Below, one piece after another: positions 22,110 to 34,010 of a stretch of 64,000 nt of DNA. A program made the position numbers and the translations under genes. The notes below the pieces were generated by a model that did no database searches, was not told where the DNA came from, and saw nothing but the letters and a program-made list of their open reading frames with translations. Positions within the stretch are counted from its first letter, which is position 1. Each line of letters begins with the position of its first letter. Origin of the DNA: Bettongia penicillata ogilbyi (Eukaryota > Chordata > Mammalia > Diprotodontia > Potoroidae); the NCBI GenBank assembly GCA_023548195.1, contig JAJHZJ010000221.1:3829999-3893998 (forward strand), given 5' to 3'.

Positions 22110-23130
22110 GTGAAGCATTACATAAGCTCAGAATTCAAGAGGTACACTGAAAAATTAGGGGAGGGTGATAACACCAGTGAGAGCTCTGTAAATGATTCCA
22201 CATGAAAAACAATTTTAAAAACTGGGGATGTTTAGCCCGAAGAAAAGAATATTTATTTAAAGAAAACAGTATCAACGAATATTTTTAACTACTGCCACAA
22301 AAAAAGTAGACTTACTCCTTCCTGTTGTAATATATAAAAATGAAATATAAAGCAAACAAGTGCAAGTTTTTAAAATGCAAAAGAGAACAGAAGGAGGATT
22401 CGAGACAAACACAAAGAAGTTGGACAGCTTTGGAATTAATGTGCTAAATATAGAATATACTTATAAAAAAAGCTCTATGAAAAGAGGTGTGTGGTCTCCT
22501 ATACAATGCTCTTTTTCTTTGATTCCTTGCATGTGAAAATGTCACATTTGGAATAACAAAACCAAACCGGAAAAGCAAAACTTTCTTTAAAGAAGAAGCA
22601 ATTAATATTAAGAAATCGGTGAAACACAAACTGAACCAAACAGAACTCAGAATATGCACAAGAAACACAGTAACATAAAGACATCAAACAAAGCAATGAA
22701 ATGACCGCTCTTGTCTCTAAGGGACGACAGCTAACGAGCTGTTACTTCATGCTGCTGTAATGCGCTTGCCTCTAGTATTTTGTTTCAACCTGATGTGGGA
22801 TGGGATACCAAATAAGCCAACTTTGTTAGAACTGTGTCCAAAATAAAATTAAATTACTTCTAAGCTCTACTAAAAACAAAGTACATGAACTTTAGAGCTT
22901 AGATTTTTTTACACCTATTTTAACCATACCTATATGCCTAAGCTTGATTTCTTAGTGATTTTAAGGTATTTTGAAGAATAGTTTAGATTGTGAGAATGGA
23001 TCTCTAGATGAATTAAACATTACTATGGCATCTTCATAACCTTTTTCTATCAGCTAGAAAAGCAAAAAACATCAATATTCCACTAAAAACATTATCTCGA
23101 TTTCAGATGAATTTTTATTTAAAAGGGATA
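22110..23130. other. LIFR: Intron 4 sequence next to exon 4, nothing recognised
   Basis: AT-rich; the overlapping short frames around 22450-22700 do not resemble proteins. Confidence 0.45.
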
Positions 23131-23135
23131 CTTAC

Positions 23136-23275
23136 AAACACTTCTTTCATTTAGGATAAATTTAGTAACAGAATTCCCAGAAACATGCATGGAGCTTATT
23201 TTGATTTCATGGTCAGCAAGCGAAAGAGCTGGAATCTCAAAATGTGTTTTCTCTGTCCAAATACAGGGATAGGAA
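23136..23275 (-). CDS. LIFR: LIFR exon 4: first FNIII domain, C-terminal half
   Basis: The acceptor AG is at 23276-23277 and the donor GTAAGT starts at 23135. The exon encodes residues 84-130 plus the first base of codon 131. Cys88 (SSYPC) is the likely partner of Cys80, completing the second conserved disulfide of D1. EIPALSLADHEIKI and KFILNE match human LIFR (KIPALSHGDYEITI, KFTLNE). An N-linked glycosylation sequon (N83-S-S) is created across the exon 3/exon 4 junction, as in human at the corresponding place. The reading frame is open throughout and joins exon 5 in phase 1. Confidence 0.95.
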
Positions 23276-23279
23276 CTGC

Positions 23280-24240
23280 AATATAAGGAAGAATCTGAAT
23301 TACATAAAATCAGCAACAAAATCTTCAGAGAGAATAAATAACCCTGGGAATGTTTCTAGGAACCTTCTGTGCACTAAGGAAACAAAGAACGTGGGTGATG
23401 CTGGCTCGAGGACCAGCACTTCTAGTACTTTCTCAAGTCCCTTGGTTAGAGGACTGATCAGTCACGATGCCTACTCTTCAACAAAGAAAAAAAGAACAGA
23501 GCAAGCTCCGGACAGCAAGGAAGAACTTACATCACAGAAATATGCAGTGGGTTTTATGCAGAGTCTACTGCAGTTATTTAATGAACATTAAGTTCATAAT
23601 AACAAAAACCTCATCACATCAATCCAATTCAACATTACATCTCATGATCATTATAACAGAAGTTACCAAGTATATCAAATTCACTCAATAACAAATGCAT
23701 ATCATAAATATAGCACTATAGAGAATATATTGGGATATATAAAAGATCTGAAAGGAATATGTTTTGTTTTGAGGATGGTTTTAATACCAAATTAACTGTA
23801 TTCACTCAGTCATATTTTTCTATGATTCCACACAATAAAGAATATGTTATTTGATAACTATTTTAACTTTTCAACAAATGAACAAATGAATGCATTCATA
23901 CTAATTGTATTTGTATAATCATACTAATTAGAATTCATCACAAGTCTGGACCCCTAAAACGTTATCCAACAGACTGAGAACACAAACACCCCAGGAGTCC
24001 ACTGAGCTTCACTTCAGGATGACTAAGAGAATGTAGACATTAGATTTGCGATTTATTGGCTAAATAAGTTATCCTAGAAGAAATAAATTCTTAATCTGTT
24101 CAACTCTGCAATTAAAGGGACAGAACCTCATATGGTAGCAGCTCTAAGAATTCTAAGCTGCATATTACACCATGCAGAATCAATCAGGCTATTAAGCTAC
24201 TGTGAAAGGAAAAAAAAATGACCTAGTATTCAAACATATT
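23280..24240. other. LIFR: Intron 3 sequence, nothing recognised
   Basis: No exon, RNA or clear repeat. The 115-codon frame at 23244-23591 overlaps exon 4 antisense and has no recognisable domain. Confidence 0.45.
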
Positions 24241-24244
24241 AATT

Positions 24245-24760
24245 ATAGAAATCAATCAATAAATATCTATTAAGTGTCAACTACATACCAGGCACTGTGC
24301 TAAGGCTCTGGGGATTTAGAAAGACAACAATGAAACACTTCCTGTGCTAGCAGATCTTGCATGTTGTTATAGAAGACAACATCCAGATACATATACATAT
24401 ACACACATATACACGTACATGAATATAAAATACATACCAAGTAATTTGGGGGATAGGTGGAAGGGGAAGACACTAACAGCTGTGGAAATCAAAAAAGGCC
24501 TTAGGTAAAAAGATAGCATTTCAGCAAAGCTCTGACAGAACTAGGGACTGAAGGATGTAAATGTGAGAAGGGAAAGCATTCTAATCATGGGGAACAGCCA
24601 GTGCAAAAGTGTGGAGGACACAGATGGCATTCCAAGGGTGAAGAAGAGCCAAACAGCAAGTCCAGTTGAACCAAAGAATGCATGGAAGGGGATAATTATG
24701 TTAAGGCTAGAAAGGCAGGCTGAAGTCTGGGACCTTAACAGTCCTGAAAGGTGACTACTG
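24245..24760 (-). repeat. L2 LINE 3' part
   Basis: Read on the plus strand: AAATATCTATTAAGTGTC, CCAGGCACTGTGCTAAGGC, CTGGGGATTTAGAAAGAC, AGGACACAGATGGCATTCC; this is the reverse complement of L2 ORF2 end and 3' UTR. A TACATA/ACAC tract at 24375-24435 interrupts it. Confidence 0.8.
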
Positions 24761-24939
24761 CCTTAGAACCATGTTTAACATTACATTCTGCTCATCTCTG
24801 TCATCTGTCCTGCTGATGTGCAGATCCTTCCCCTGCCAGCCTCTCTCTATCCCTGAAAGCTGGAAACATAATCAAATATATACTGACACTGCAAGTCCCC
24901 AGTGACTCCACTCACCATCCTCATGGCTTTCTAGCTGAA

Positions 24940-25080
24940 GTATCCCATTATACTTGGTAACCCCATGAGAATATCTACTTTGAGGACAGGGAAGCTAGGT
25001 TTTATATCTATAATCTCGAGGTTTAGCACATAATTTGGCAAAACACTTAATAAATACTTTTAATTCATTCATTTATTACT
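24940..25080 (+). repeat. L2 3' tail
   Basis: TACTTTGAGGACAGGGAAGC, TTTAGCACATAATTTGGC and CTTAATAAATACTT. Confidence 0.65.
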
Positions 25081-25544
25081 AGTTATATGGCCACTATTAA
25101 CATGTTACAACTCTTTTTAACCTTAGTTAAAATCTGTACATTGAGAGGTTTTATATAAACCTACCTTACAGTTATTCTGAAAAGTTATGCTCTTTACAAA
25201 CAAGAAAGTATTAAATAAATAAAAGTTATTATTATATCATCCTGAGGACACAGGCAAGACAAGAACCCTGTTTTCACGGTTTCTTTCCTCATAGCAGAAG
25301 CTGCTTTTACCAATTCCTGAACATTAATTAGGATTTCCTTCCAATTTTCCTATATTGGTGTTAGATTCCAAGATACAGGTTCATTTCTGTCATTTGTCAT
25401 TTCTGAGAATGAAATCTTCCATATAAATGAATTTTCCAGGTTACTCAAACATATTCTTTCAAGTACCAAATTTTTTAAAAAGCTTTGACAAATATTTCTA
25501 AATACACCCCCTAGTATACATTGAACACAGTTATTCTAGCATTG

Positions 25545-25715
25545 GAAATGGACTCGAAGGTTTTCAGTCTCCTCTGAGACCAACTACTTGTCATCTGTAT
25601 AACACTGGCAAGTCGCTTCACTTCTCTGAGACCTAGTTTCTTATTTGTAAAATGAAGATAAATGGCAGCATTTAGAAGGGTCATTCCAACTCTAAATCCT
25701 ATTGTTCAAGTTTAA
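25545..25715 (+). repeat. MIR-family SINE
   Basis: CTGGCAAGTCGCTTCACTTC, TTGTAAAATGAAGATAAATG and TCATTCCAACTCTAAATCC. Confidence 0.75.
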
Positions 25716-26493
25716 CTTTTTCTTAATAACTCAGGTTTAACATTTAGCACTATACAGAAGTAAAAAGGTAAATATCACTGTTTAATACCATATTAAATGA
25801 TCCTGGACTGCTATCTTTTTAGTGTTTTTCCACCCACTAATAAAACTACTTTTTCAAACAGAACTTGAGACTCAAATTTCACATAGAATCATCAGCTATA
25901 AATGGAAAGTGGAAAGAAAACATCTTCAGACGCCAACCATTTCAGACCTTAGGAACAGCCTGACAACTTGATGAATCCTAATTTGGGGGTAGAAAATCAA
26001 AATGGGCTGAGAAAGGAGAGTCTGTTCCTTTGTGTGACTCTAGGGGGCATAATACTGCATACTTAAAACCAGAACAGGAGGATTTCCTTGAATTTAACAT
26101 TCTTTGGTAGAAATAAATGGAAAAAGATTTAGAAAAGAATGTACCTAGTTAACAATTAAGCTCGGAATCTAAAATAAACCTTTCTCAGTAAGAAGGAAAA
26201 TACCAAAGCAAAAAAACCAAAACAAAGCAACAAAACTCTAAAGAAGAAAAGCACAGTTCTAGGTGAGATGTTTGCACCAAAGTTCATGGACAGAAATGAT
26301 CTCCTTGTTACCTTCTTTAGAAGCGAATGAACCACAAAAACTTCACCAAAATATATTTAAACATCGGTGGAGATGGTATTTATCCAACTGTATTACAGTA
26401 AAACAAGTATACGTTTTTCTTTTTTTCACAAAATTAACAATTTTCAAGTTTCTCACAACTTCAACTTAAGTTTTAAGAAAACGAGAAACATAC

Positions 26494-26608
26494 CTGTTTA
26501 CAATACAGATTTCATAAGTAGTACCATGGTTTATCCTAGAGGAGGCGTCCCAGGAACAGTCCCACACCTTCAGGTTATGGGTTATACACTTTAAATCATG
26601 AGGAACCC
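26494..26608 (-). CDS. LIFR: LIFR exon 3: first FNIII domain, N-terminal half
   Basis: The exon is bounded by acceptor AG (26609-26610) and donor GTATGT (from 26493), and encodes residues 46-83 plus two bases of codon 84. The opening GVPHDLKC closely matches human GAPHDLKC. Cys53 and Cys63 (KC...WDCSW, spacing 10) form the first conserved cytokine-receptor disulfide pair, and Cys80 begins the second. This is domain D1 of cytokine-binding module 1. The intron before is phase 1 and the intron after is phase 2. Intron 2, between this exon and the signal-peptide exon, is about 1.4 kb. Confidence 0.95.
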
Positions 26609-26609
26609 C

Positions 26610-28019
26610 TGATGAACAAAAACAGTAATACATAATTATGACTTCAATGTGCAGCGATGAAAGGGTAGGATACAAGAGTACTTCAGCTTGGCGGTGTACA
26701 AGGAGTATGTGTCACACACACGCCTACATGCCACCATATCTGGTACATGATGAAGAGGGCCTTCGCTTGTCAGGTCACTCCATCTCTCCTACTTGCTTCC
26801 TGGGCTAGGAATGGCAAGCAGCTAGAGAGCGGAAAGCTTGAAGGATCAAGTGAGTCAGTGTTCTATCAACACCTACTAGCATGGCAAAAAGCAAGGATAT
26901 TGGGGTTAGGTGGATTGAATGCATGGATTTTTACACAATATGTTAAGTTAAAAAGGAGAGATGTATTTTATTTAAGTTTACAAAATGCTTTGCCAGAAAA
27001 ACAAATGGAAAATTACAAATGTGCTGTAATTTTCTACAGGCAACTAAGTGCTACTCATAGCAAAAATCATTTGAGGATTCAATATAGTAAATATAATAAT
27101 AAAACATATTATATCAGTATATTTTAGAATATAAAAAGCAGTAAGTAGTCAGATATTATGTAATGAGAACACCGGTCAGCCAAAGAAAATAGCAGTAGCA
27201 GCGTAAGTAGAGTTCCCTTTTCCTATGTTCTCCGTACAAATGTAGACACTCCTGTGACCAAAGATTTGATTTCTTTTCTATATAAGGGTTTAATGGATTT
27301 TCATTTTCTGAGACCAAGTTATAGAGAGATCAATACAAAAAAAAGAGAACAAATTAATATAAGGCTATTTAATCACTTACCTTGAAGATGACAAGGGGCT
27401 TGAAAAACTATCAAAATATTACAAATTAAGACAGGTAGCTGCGTAATTAAAATGTAATTTATAAAGCTGGGGATCAAAACGTCAAAATAGCTAGACTAGA
27501 GATATTCCAATTGGACGGTCTTCACATTTCAAGGGTCTGTGATTCTGCAGTGTGGGTTACTCCCATCACTGATGAAGGTGGTAACTCCTCTGACTTAAGC
27601 CTTTCAGAATGGCTACGACTGAAAAACTCATCACCAGGCGGCCAATCTGATTATGCGTCACTAAAGAATTTCGATATATGTTCTTCACCAAGAACATACT
27701 CAAAAGCCTTTTCATATTGGTAGAACTGCCAGAGATTGTGCTCCCTTCCACTGGTATAACCTAAATCTTTTAAGGTCATCTCCTTACCATAGTGAAGCAC
27801 TAAAATACAACTTTGGTGAATCGTCTTAGATAATTTATTATTTTTTAAAATACAGGGCAGATGGGGACAAGAGAAAACTAACAAAATCACTTTTTTAAAA
27901 TTTTTACTTAATTGAACTGTTAGATAACTGAAAGCTAAAATTCTCAATAAACAGTACAGGTCATTTCTGAATAAACAGAACAGCATGAGATTTTAATCAG
28001 TTTCCTAATTCACACTTAC
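26610..28019. other. LIFR: Intron 2, no exon recognised
   Basis: A 126-codon frame at 26747-27127 has no recognisable domain and a part of it (TTTACAAAATGCTTTGCC) looks MIR-derived. Nothing else supported. Confidence 0.5.
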
Positions 28020-28177
28020 CTCTTTTCTGGCCATGTGCTTGGTTCACTAAATATAAAAAAATAACTGATGATAGCCATTGAAACTTTGAACTATTCTTCA
28101 TTCTTTTATTTTCCCCTGTTTTTGATAACAATCTCAAATAAAAATAAACTTCCATTTTTGACACACATCAGTCAAAC
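28020..28177 (-). CDS. LIFR: LIFR exon 2: start codon and signal peptide
   Basis: The acceptor AG is at 28178-28179 and the donor GTAAGT begins at 28019. The first 22 nt are 5' UTR; the ATG is at 28155-28153 with A at -3 and G at +4, a strong context. The exon encodes residues 1-45 plus one base. A charged N-terminal stretch is followed by a hydrophobic core (FQWLSSVIFLYLVN, residues 26-39) ending near NQAHGQKR, a typical signal peptide. The same FQWL, LYL-NQ and QK-R/K-G pattern occurs in human LIFR, which also has an unusually long leader of about 44 residues. A second in-frame Met (residue 19, in NKRMKN) lies just before the hydrophobic core and matches a Met in human. An out-of-frame ATG lies 13 nt upstream of the chosen start. 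Confidence 0.93.
28106..28168 (-). promoter_or_regulatory. LIFR: Upstream ORF overlapping the LIFR start
   Basis: An ATG at 28168-28166, 13 nt before the LIFR ATG and in another frame, opens a 20-codon ORF that stops at 28108-28106, inside the LIFR coding sequence. Its context is weak (C at -3, T at +4) while the main start is strong, so leaky scanning would still reach LIFR. It may lower translation. Confidence 0.5.
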
Positions 28178-28454
28178 CTGAAATTCAAAAGAAAACATTT
28201 ACTTTAAAACTGTATGCACTATGAAAGAATCACTGTTAGGCAAAACTATAAAAGAACTGTTATTAAATACATGAATGCTAAGATGCACTGATAATGTATT
28301 GTTAAGAAATCAGATGCTATCAAGAAGTCATCAAGGTAATTCCATAATTCAGTATATTAATCATTCCATATGAAAATAATCTGTAACTCTAGCTTGATTC
28401 TGGCATATACTATAAACAGACTATTCTCAAATTATTATGAAACTGGAAGGATTA

Positions 28455-28650
28455 AATGCAATTTAACCAACATCCACTGACTGAGCACTTATACTGTGTC
28501 AAAGGTGCTGTGTTTGTCGTTAAATACTGGATACAAAGATAAATAAAATATAATTCTAACTCTCAAGGATTTTACAATGTAGAAGGTAAGCTAAAAATGT
28601 TATAATATAATCCAAATATAACTTAAGAGCAAAGGAGAGGGTGCAAAGTA
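28455..28650 (-). repeat. L2 3' tail
   Basis: CTGAGCACTTATACTGTGTC, GGATACAAAGATAAATAAAA and CTCAAGGATTTTACAATG in reverse orientation. Confidence 0.7.
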
Positions 28651-28779
28651 CTCCAGAGAAGCCCTGAAATATTCTAAAAGCAGGATAACAAACAGAATAA
28701 AATGATTAGAGCTTGGGGAGCATTAGAAATGACTCTGATCCCTACAAGGAACCACAGTGTGGCAACTGATTTGATACAA

Positions 28780-28945
28780 GGATTTTCAAGAGTGGTCAGG
28801 TATGGGGGATAGAAGGTCAACCTTAGAGTCAAGAAGATCTGGATTGAAGTCTTGAACCTAACACATATTTGATGTACGACCAAGGGCATATCTAGCCATC
28901 CAATCCCCCTAAGCAGCTTTCCAAGATTACTACATGGGGAATTTC
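28780..28945 (+). repeat. MIR-family SINE, decayed
   Basis: AACCTTAGAGTCAAGAAGATC and TTGAAGTCTTGAACCTAACAC keep the tRNA-related half. Confidence 0.5.
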
Positions 28946-29234
28946 TTACACCAAGGAAATAGCAGGTTTGGATGATGGGGGGAAAAAAGGCTTCCAAAAT
29001 ATTACAGAAAGCAATTTTTTCCCCTCAAAGAATAAATACAATTCATACATAAAAGTTACTTTTTATGTGCCACCCATAACTTCTCTATTACTACTGTAGT
29101 TTATTGATTTTTCTATACCAAGGTTTATCTCTTCTTTGTATCTCTCAAAAGAACTGTCATAGTTTGGTGGGGGGGGTTTTAATTACGCTTCCTATCTTAG
29201 GAGTCCTACTTAAAGCATACAAAAAGCCCACAGC

Positions 29235-29490
29235 AAGCCGGATGTGGTGATATATCCTTGCTACCTGGTGGGAAAGGTAGGGATGTGGGGGCAGGTTCTG
29301 AGGCTGGTGAATTTCCTTTGTCCAGGAGTTCTTGGCTACAGTAGGGTTAACGCTGATCAGGTGTCTGCATTAAGTCCAACACCAACGTGACAATGGGTTG
29401 GTGAAGTGGGATAGGAAAGAGAGCAGGGTTAGCCTATAGCAAAATAACAGCCAGTCAACCAACTGTTTCAAGACAATGGGGACGTTATAA
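29235..29490 (+). pseudogene. 7SL (SRP) RNA retropseudogene, strongly decayed
   Basis: AGCCGGATGTGGTGATATA, GTCCAGGAGTTCTTGGCTAC, GCTGATCAGGTGTCTGCATTAAGT and CAACACCAACGTGAC follow the order of 7SL RNA (GCCGGGCGTGGTGGCG, GTCCAGGAGTTCTGGGCT, CGATCGGGTGTCCGCACTAAGT). The central and 3' parts are shortened. It is not expected to be functional. Confidence 0.75.
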
Positions 29491-29639
29491 ACATTGCGAG
29501 AACAATGCAGACAGGTTAAAATCAATCATAATGATAAAAAATCTGGTCCAATAATGCATAGCAAAACCCATAATTACTTGACTGTTGATGTGACTCAGAA
29601 GTAATGCAAAAACAATGCTCATTTATATTTTAAATTTTT

Positions 29640-30655
29640 AGTACAAATATTTTCTTCTACTATTGACCATTAGAGATAAATGGAAACAATTAGTAAGTTT
29701 AAAGAGAAATAAATGCAAAATGCAAATAACCAAAAGGTAAAATAAACATCCACAAATCTGAGTACCAAAGCCCAAATGCAGATGAAATACAAATGAGGTG
29801 CAACTTGAGCTCTTTTTTAGAAATACTGTTGTGCAGGAGACACTATTAAATTTTAAAGTTTCTATGATACTGGTAAAGAATTTAAAGACAAAACTCAAAT
29901 TTTAATTTGAGTAATGAAATAATTCCAAAATTGTTATTTATGCAAGTAAAATCAATAAAGAAAAAAGTTAAGTACTTTAGTAATCTATTACATCGAATTT
30001 GTTCCCACTTATAAAAAAACAATATCATCATCACTAAATTGCTTATAACATTGTTAAATTCAAATAAAACTGAGTTGAAAATAAGACTTTGTTTTTAGTC
30101 TGGCCTGTCATTTGATAACGTTAGGTGTAGGCATTAAACGAATTTTAAAAGATTTTCCTTCAAGAATTAAGAATTACTTAAAATGAAAGATTGTAATGTT
30201 AAATGACAATTCTCCCACATTAGTTGAACTCCTGCAGGCCCTCATAAACTGGAGCTGGAAGCAGAGTCTGCTGACCTCCAGTACAGCACTCCTCAAAGGA
30301 AGTGAGCAGAGGACTAAGACATTCTGCAGGATATCCCAGATCCCTTGCTCATCATTCTGAAGAATCAAGGTCTGTCCGCTGAACTTCTACTGGAACAGGA
30401 ATAAAAAGTTTCCCCTAAATAAGCAAAAGCTAATTATTATAATTCTTCACACAGGAAAAATCAAGTAGATGTGACATTCAGCTGGATGGACAGCCCACTG
30501 AGCTGGTCCATTAATACATGTTATTTCAAAAGAAAACGATCTGGGCCCAGAACAAGAAGAGAGGAGACTTCACTTTATTTGGTAAACTGAATCATACTTC
30601 TATTAACTCCACAAATTTCCCTAACACAAACCTTAACTTTCAAACACTGGTATTG
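29640..30655. other. LIFR: Intron 1 sequence, nothing recognised
   Basis: AT-rich with no clear repeat or exon identified. Confidence 0.45.
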
Positions 30656-30659
30656 TTCT

Positions 30660-30905
30660 GATTAGGGCAGCGAGGTGGCGCAGTGGATAGTGCTGGACCA
30701 AGAGTCAGGAAGACTCTTCCTGAGTTCAAATCTAGTCTCTCACACTTACTACCTGTGTGACTCTGGGCAAATCACTTATTCCTGTGTGCCTCAGTTTCCT
30801 GATCTGTAAAATGAACTGGAGAAGGAAATGGCGCCCCCCCCGCCCAATCCAAATGGGGTAACAGAGTTAGACACAATTGAAACAACTGAGCAACAATGTC
30901 ACAGA
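30660..30905 (+). repeat. RTE-tailed tRNA-derived SINE
   Basis: Starts GGGCAGCGAGGTGGCGCAG, has CCTGAGTTCAAATCTAG, TGTGTGACTCTGGGCAAATC, CTGTAAAATGAACTGGAGAAGG, then an RTE-type tail (GTTAGACACAATTGAAACAAC). A C-rich stretch (30832-30843) replaces part of the usual tail. Confidence 0.9.
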
Positions 30906-30939
30906 TGGCCAGAGAGTGACAGAGATATCCATGGTGGCC

Positions 30940-31280
30940 ACATAGGGGTTGCTGCAATCCACCTCCCACTTTCATACCTTTACACAAGCTGTCTCTTCTA
31001 CCTGAAATGTACTCCCTCATCTCCTACTCCCTAAGTCCTTAGGGCATCTTTCAAAGTCCAACTCCAGTGCCACTCCTTCCAGGGCTGCCCTTCTAAAATT
31101 CTCTTAATTGTTAGTATTATGTATCTTCTTCAAATGATCTTGTATCCACCTTCATCTGTGTTGTATCCCTTCAGTAGAATGCTATACAGGGAGTTTTACT
31201 TTCTGTCTTTGTATGCTCAGAACCTGGCTGAGTGGCATGCACATTGAAAAATGATTAATAAATATTTGAATGAATGAAGG
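30940..31280 (+). repeat. L2 LINE 3' end
   Basis: TTTCAAAGTCCAACTCCAG, CTTCCAGGGCTGCCCTTC and a tail with TTAATAAATATTTGAATGAATG. Confidence 0.75.
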
Positions 31281-31734
31281 GTAAAAGCAGGAACATACAG
31301 CACCAAGTTCAAATGGGTAATATTTTATCTTCTAGGATTTCACGTGACTATTCTCTCAATTATAGATATTCAAATTTAAGGCCAGTTTGGATCTTCTTAT
31401 GTAAAAGACATACAGTTATATTAGTTTCAAATAAACATAATATTTAAAAACTGATAGAGTCTTTACTAGTATATTTCTTCTCAATGATAACTGCAATATC
31501 CTCTTTTAATGACTATAAATAGAATGGTGAGTAATTAGCATGCCGATTGATTTTATAGAAATGCATGCTATAAAATTATTTCAGGGTGAAAGGAATTTTA
31601 TTTATGTAACAATAAACATAATTTACTTATAAAAAATTTTGGGTTTTTTTTTTGTGACCAGTAGTTTTCAAACCATGCTGTTAGGGGATACATATGGGTG
31701 GCAGCAGTTATCAAGCATGAAAAGGACCACAGTT

Positions 31735-32055
31735 TGACAGAGCTAGAACTCTAAGGAGTCTTAGAAATCTCCCCCCACACCCCCTTCATTTTACAGATTA
31801 GAAAACTGAAAGTCAAGGAGGTTGGTGGATTTTCCTAAGGTCACAAGCAATAAGCATTAAAAGCACAGATTTCAATTTGAAAGGTCCACAGAAATCATCT
31901 AATCCAACCCCATCATTTTACAAATGAGAAAACTGAGGTTCTACAAAGTTAAACAATTCATCGAAATTCATACAGGTAGAATGGTAGAGTTGGAATTGAA
32001 ACCCAGGTCCTATGACTCTAAATCCAGCAATCCTGCCCTACACATGTGGTATCAG
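31735..32055 (-). repeat. Two adjacent MIR-family SINEs
   Basis: The first is at about 31735-31855 (TTTTACAGATTAGAAAACTG), the second at about 31868-32055 (CATCTAATCCAACCCC, AATGAGAAAACTGAGG, TTGAAACCCAGGTCCTATGAC), both reversed. Confidence 0.8.
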
Positions 32056-32284
32056 ATGTGAAAAAACTAGAGATAGATTTAACCAGGACCCACCTCTGAA
32101 GTGATAGCCAAAACACAAGATATTCTAATTAATAGGCCTACAGTACTGAAAATGAATGAAGACCAGACTACAACAAAGTAGAAGGATTCAAAATAAATGT
32201 CCCCAAGTTATCAGTATTTCTATTATCATTCCTACTAACAAAAATGAGGAAGAAATAATGAAATTGCATTCAACACATCTACAA

Positions 32285-32365
32285 ATGTATATAATACCTC
32301 TTTAGAGGTGCCAATGACTGGCACATGATGGGCGCTTAATAAATATTTCCTGATTGAAGATATAC
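32285..32365 (+). repeat. L2 3' tail
   Basis: CTGGCACATGATGGGCGCTT and AATAAATATTTCCTGATTG. Confidence 0.75.
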
Positions 32366-32954
32366 ACAAAATTTGCTTAAATAAAATTATAAAATGTTCT
32401 TTACAGATATAAAAAGAAACAAGCAACTGGAGAGCTATCTACTATATAAAGCTGGATCAAATGTCTTCTGAGATGTCTTCCAATTCTGTGATTGTCATAT
32501 ACACAGTAAATTCTAGAAAAATAATATGTATCAAATAAAATAATAAATACAAATAAAGGATTTTGTAAGTTAAAAAAAAACTTAATTTGTAAACATCTAG
32601 CATTAGACGTAATCCCATGCCTTTTGCAGAGGTAACTTTTCTACTTTTCAAAACTTCAAAATGAATTTTTTAAGTAATATTTCTCTTCAATGCATGTCTT
32701 AAAACAAAGTGCTTTGGCCAACTTTTTCATACCTTCCCTTTTTTGACAAAAATACTCTCACCAATTCTGAAGCAGCCCAAACAATACTTCCCCCAAAATT
32801 TTGCTGCTTAGCGAAGTTCAAAATTCTTAAAATGAGGATATCAACAATTTCTAGATACATTTTATAGGTTTTTTAAATTAATTATGAAATATACTGTAAT
32901 ATAAATAAATATTACAGTTTAAGCAAACTAAACATAAATATTTTATTTATAGAA

Positions 32955-33430
32955 TGGGTACTCTGGGACTATAGCAGCAGCCTCCAGCCTTTCCCTCCTT
33001 CTTCTATACTGCTGCCACACTAATTTCCTAAAGCTTAGGTCTGACCATGTAACTCCCCTGCTCAATAAATTCCAGGGAATTTCTATTACCTCTTGAAATG
33101 AATATAAACTCCCCTGTTTGGCATTTAAAACCTTTCACCTTCCCAGTCTTGCTATATATTCCTTCACTGCACATACATGTAAATCCAGTTAGACTGGCCT
33201 TCTGCTGTTCCCTCACACACAACGTTCTGTCTCCTTTCACCATGTGTGAACAGCATGAGCTGTCTCCCATGTCTGGATACACTTCATCCTTTCCTCAAAA
33301 TCCCTCCTTTAAAATCTCTGCTCCAGTGTCACCTACTGCATAATGCCTTCTCTGCTCTTTCCTGTCTCTCCCCAGCAGTGCCTGACACATAGCAGGTGCT
33401 TCATAAATCCTTGTTAACTGATTGGTTGAT
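32955..33430 (+). repeat. L2 LINE, ORF2 end and 3' UTR
   Basis: CTAAAGCTTAGGTCTGACCATG, CTCAATAAATTCCAGGG, TGTTTGGCATTTAAAACC, and the tail GTGCCTGACACATAGCAGG with TTGTTAACTGATTGG. Confidence 0.85.
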
Positions 33431-33899
33431 TAGCAAAAGATGGAACAGATTTAAAGAGAACCTGTAACTTTAGCTGGTTCTTGAGAAACTGACATGATTT
33501 AGACACAGGACATGAGAACAGATCTGTGCATTCCAGGTGAAAAGCATGTCAGAACAAAGTACCAGTGAGCACCTTATCTTCAAAGGAGGCTAGAGAAAAA
33601 AGTCCATGATGGAAAACAGTGGATGACAGAACAGTTCAGAAAAGTTCCGAATGGGCAGTATAAATTCATATAACCCACCATTATTTTACCACCTTAAACC
33701 AGCCTAGAGTCATGCTGGATATAGACTAGACTGACCTGTCAGCCCAGGGATGATGTTTAAACTCACAAGACCTTAGATCTCCAAGAGAGGAAGTGGAGCA
33801 GAGAAAAAGAAGAGGGACTACCACAGAGCTCCGGTAATGCTCATAGTTAGGAGGCAAGATATGAGAATAATGTTTCAGTAAAGGATTGTGCATATACTC

Positions 33900-34010
33900 A
33901 TTTAGATAGATGCTGCATCCTTCCGGTAAAATATTAGTTCCTTGAGTTCAGGAATTGTGTTGTTTTGTCTTTATATATCTTGCATACACAACCGTTGAAC
34001 TGAACAAGAG
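33900..34010 (+). repeat. L2 3' tail, weak
   Basis: TTCCTTGAGTTCAGGAATTG and GTCTTTATATATCTTGCAT fit the L2 3' UTR; the poly-AATAAATG end is lost. Confidence 0.45.

Noticed and set aside
26747..27127. 126-codon frame in LIFR intron 2
   Set aside because: No similarity to a known family, no splice or promoter context, and partly MIR-like.
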